A DNA stretch of 32,214 nt from Clostridia bacterium (GTDB lineage Bacteria; Bacillota; Clostridia; Lutisporales; Lutisporaceae), in assembly GCA_029238945.1 (NCBI GenBank), contig JAQZBM010000004.1:1-32214 (forward strand), given 5' to 3'. Positions 31,401 to 32,214 of this stretch are shown piece by piece. The stretch's first letter is position 1, and the number at the start of each line of letters is the position of its first letter. A model generated the notes under the pieces. It searched no databases. It was given only the letters and a program-made list of their open reading frames with translations, and was not told the DNA's origin. The position numbers and the translations under genes are program-made.

Positions 31401-32214
31401 ACTATAATGCCCTTGGTTTTGTCATCAAATACACAAGACCTGATACAAAGTACATGGAGTACAGATACAAGAACGACTACCTTCTGGAATACATACGGGA
31501 TTTCGAAGGAAATCAGACCAATCTGTACTATGACGGCAACAATAACCTGGATAGAGAAGTAAGATACGTCACTGACAATGGACAAAGGGTTCAAGTCACA
31601 ACAGATTACAGCTTTACACCGGAAGGGCTTATTGCTTCAGTTTCAGACCCTGATGGAGCTACGACCACCTTTGACAACAGCGGCTACCCACTGTATCAGG
31701 CAGTATCTGAAGAGGGCAATGACCCTTATCACTACTACTTTGACTCAATGGGAAGACTCACAACTATGATTGACCCTAAGTTCAATATGACTAACACAAC
31801 CTATGACAACAGAGGCAATGCGACCTTCGTCATATTTCCCGGAAGCTATGACATCGACAGATATACCATATACAACTATGACGAAAACGGCAACCTGATA
31901 AGCCAGACAAGCAGCAGAGTGCTGCCTATAGGAGGTATACAGCCTACAACCATATACAGCTATGACAACAATGACAGGCTGGAGACTATAACAGACCCAT
32001 ACGGCTACAAAACCTCCTACAGCTATGACAAAAATGGCAATTTGGAGCTTGAGAAGGATCAGGAAGACTATGAGACTACCTATGTATACGACAATCTGAA
32101 CAGACTGAAAAACATCAAGTATCCGGGTCAGACCGGCTATGCATATACCTACGAATATGATGACCTTGGCAATACCAAAAAGGTTACTGAGGCAGACGGA
32201 GACTGGACCTCATA
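28403..32214 (+). CDS. secreted RHS/YD-repeat protein with DNRLRE and LysM domains (3' end outside window)
   Basis: An open frame of 1270 codons runs to the window end. The start is TTG at 28403, after GGGGAGGG; no ATG fits. A signal peptide (about 8-29, ending near VFA) indicates export. A leader region of about 280 residues is followed by a DNRLRE-type beta domain (about 310-485, with a GYIKFDIP motif) and an Ig-like linker. A LysM domain lies at about 614-662 (VQPGDTLKRLSKHY). A DUF6531-like segment starts near 700 (NPHNGNFAYSNVDF). YD/RHS repeats run from about 890 onward (for example YSYDGKQRLQTLTNARG). Such proteins form a hollow beta shell and often carry a toxin at the C-terminus, which is outside the window. 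It is a wall-associated surface protein or polymorphic toxin. The large YD repeat region makes misassembly possible at its end. Confidence 0.88.
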   Translation, partial: MFNKKTFRRIISYVIIIVFLLQSTLGVFADSAGKNPAADNGAKLVKKELPKAAMAKTEKLHKLPPGLVKKEDALDRWKGKKEIIESRTENSKTYQNEDGTYTTAVFMSPIHIKDNKGNLIDIDNTLVPLETGEYSHKNKLGAFDVFFAGEDKETGSIKVEKDNISVEMTSKDATTKNMAVEGSSVLYQGTESGVEHLYTVDFNGVKEDIILNRSIDEPVFIYELDVKGPADVIQQENLVLVVDQKSGEPVFTLSAPFMEDKEGSQSFNLSMQLSQEKGKNIVTVTADKQWLDDPARVYPVRIDPSIGVEYSKDKDMVDDNFTQVYKPWLTHYDEEYIYVGYDNGIKSTNGSDAKGKTRGYIKFDIPDAVKQNEGIISAEIGLYKYTHWSSSTRQMNVWELPENTSINNLTWTNQPQPGNTILTVPITSYVGWYKLNVTQMMNTWVTRDNFVLGMKMQDESNSADCFRSTDYKTSSMWPYLKITYNKEPIVVIPIEQGDLELVLERDDKMQTGTAYAKATLEGGSPESGENKATIEYKLMPDGPSGTIVEENFGILDWETEKFDLQVDKTYWIEANVKLEHLIVPVSEDPLIPPPEPYYEEVLNETKQTSKFVVGEVQPGDTLKRLSKHYLNAGGKYTEISQLNKLSEEALTVGQKLFVLTDKSKALSYKQPQQITPAIELKDMTAGSQPVNTELVGQFINPHNGNFAYSNVDFGYSSYNLDIALVRSHSSIVENRKSPLGDKWDYSFNKYLFFYNDGTIGYNTGDGSRIYFRQQGGVYKTSAPVYDVLTKTGDYYEIKTADNIRYQFSNTGLLTKILDKNNNETIVEYNDNDWQSTIKDAAARMIAFDYYDSDTQWSGNIRTVTMPDGSAVNYTYDSGANTLASYIDPEGYETVYSYDGKQRLQTLTNARGIIGITNGYDGSGRVQTQYDGKNVPVKLQYSAEVTTFTDGKGYPYYYSYNDKLWLTNKKYPDSISESYTHNAKGDINTRMDRMGKTHSYDYNALGFVIKYTRPDTKYMEYRYKNDYLLEYIRDFEGNQTNLYYDGNNNLDREVRYVTDNGQRVQVTTDYSFTPEGLIASVSDPDGATTTFDNSGYPLYQAVSEEGNDPYHYYFDSMGRLTTMIDPKFNMTNTTYDNRGNATFVIFPGSYDIDRYTIYNYDENGNLISQTSSRVLPIGGIQPTTIYSYDNNDRLETITDPYGYKTSYSYDKNGNLELEKDQEDYETTYVYDNLNRLKNIKYPGQTGYAYTYEYDDLGNTKKVTEADGDWTS

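Overview
The window looks like chromosome from an endospore-forming, amino-acid-fermenting anaerobe of the Clostridia. The sporulation and germination genes (CotS-like proteins, YabG, SipL, GerA/B/C, SpoIIR, SleB-YpeB, an alpha/beta SASP) require an endospore former. SipL and the clostridial SASP type point to Clostridia rather than Bacilli. The histidine, one-carbon and arginine fermentation genes fit a peptidolytic lifestyle. I cannot name the genus. I see no tRNA, rRNA, CRISPR, transposase or phage gene.

Layout. (1) 1-4070, plus strand: a CotS-family kinase-like protein cut by the window edge, a second full-length one, then yabG (split by an apparent frameshift) and a SpoIID-domain protein fused to a degenerate amidase. 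(2) 4192-8935, minus strand: hutU, glutamate formiminotransferase and fhs, which would turn urocanate-derived formimino groups into formate and ATP. (3) 9303-9575: veg, with two tandem sigma-A-like promoters. (4) 9576-10133 has no gene. It holds the veg terminator, two tandem copies of an unrecognised RNA-like element that share 50 identical bases, a palindrome, about 160 bases of AT-rich DNA in which I see nothing, and the arcA promoter. (5) 10134-14851: arcA, arcB, arcC and a uracil-permease-type transporter. (6) 14905-16146, minus: a dicarboxylate/amino-acid:cation symporter, back to back with region 5 across a shared terminator. (7) 16352-20389: sipL, ispE, a GntR/FCD regulator and a MobA-like nucleotidyltransferase. 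(8) 20631-28134: a germination block with a small two-helix membrane protein, gerA-gerB-gerC, spoIIR, sleB-ypeB and a SASP gene. (9) 28403 to the end: the first 1270 codons of a secreted RHS/YD-repeat protein with DNRLRE and LysM domains. The stretch 8936-9302 between hutU and veg is AT-rich and holds only promoter candidates.

How the parts work together. Several stages of spore life are represented. SpoIIR carries the forespore signal to the mother cell, and SipL attaches the coat to the spore surface. YabG processes spore proteins, and SASP protects spore DNA. The Ger receptor senses germinants, and SleB/YpeB degrade cortex. Candidate promoters match the expected sporulation sigma factors: sigma-K at yabG, sigma-E at sipL and sigma-F at spoIIR. 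The two metabolic blocks each conserve energy from an amino acid: ATP from carbamoyl phosphate (arginine) and ATP from formyl-THF (histidine).

The intergenic regions also carry at least ten copies of a short palindromic repeat that starts GTAGGG and has variable, self-complementary arms. The leads I rate highest are the tandem RNA-like element before arcA, the palindromic repeat family, the SpoIID/pseudo-amidase fusion, the split yabG and a possible pseudoknot leader before the RHS gene.
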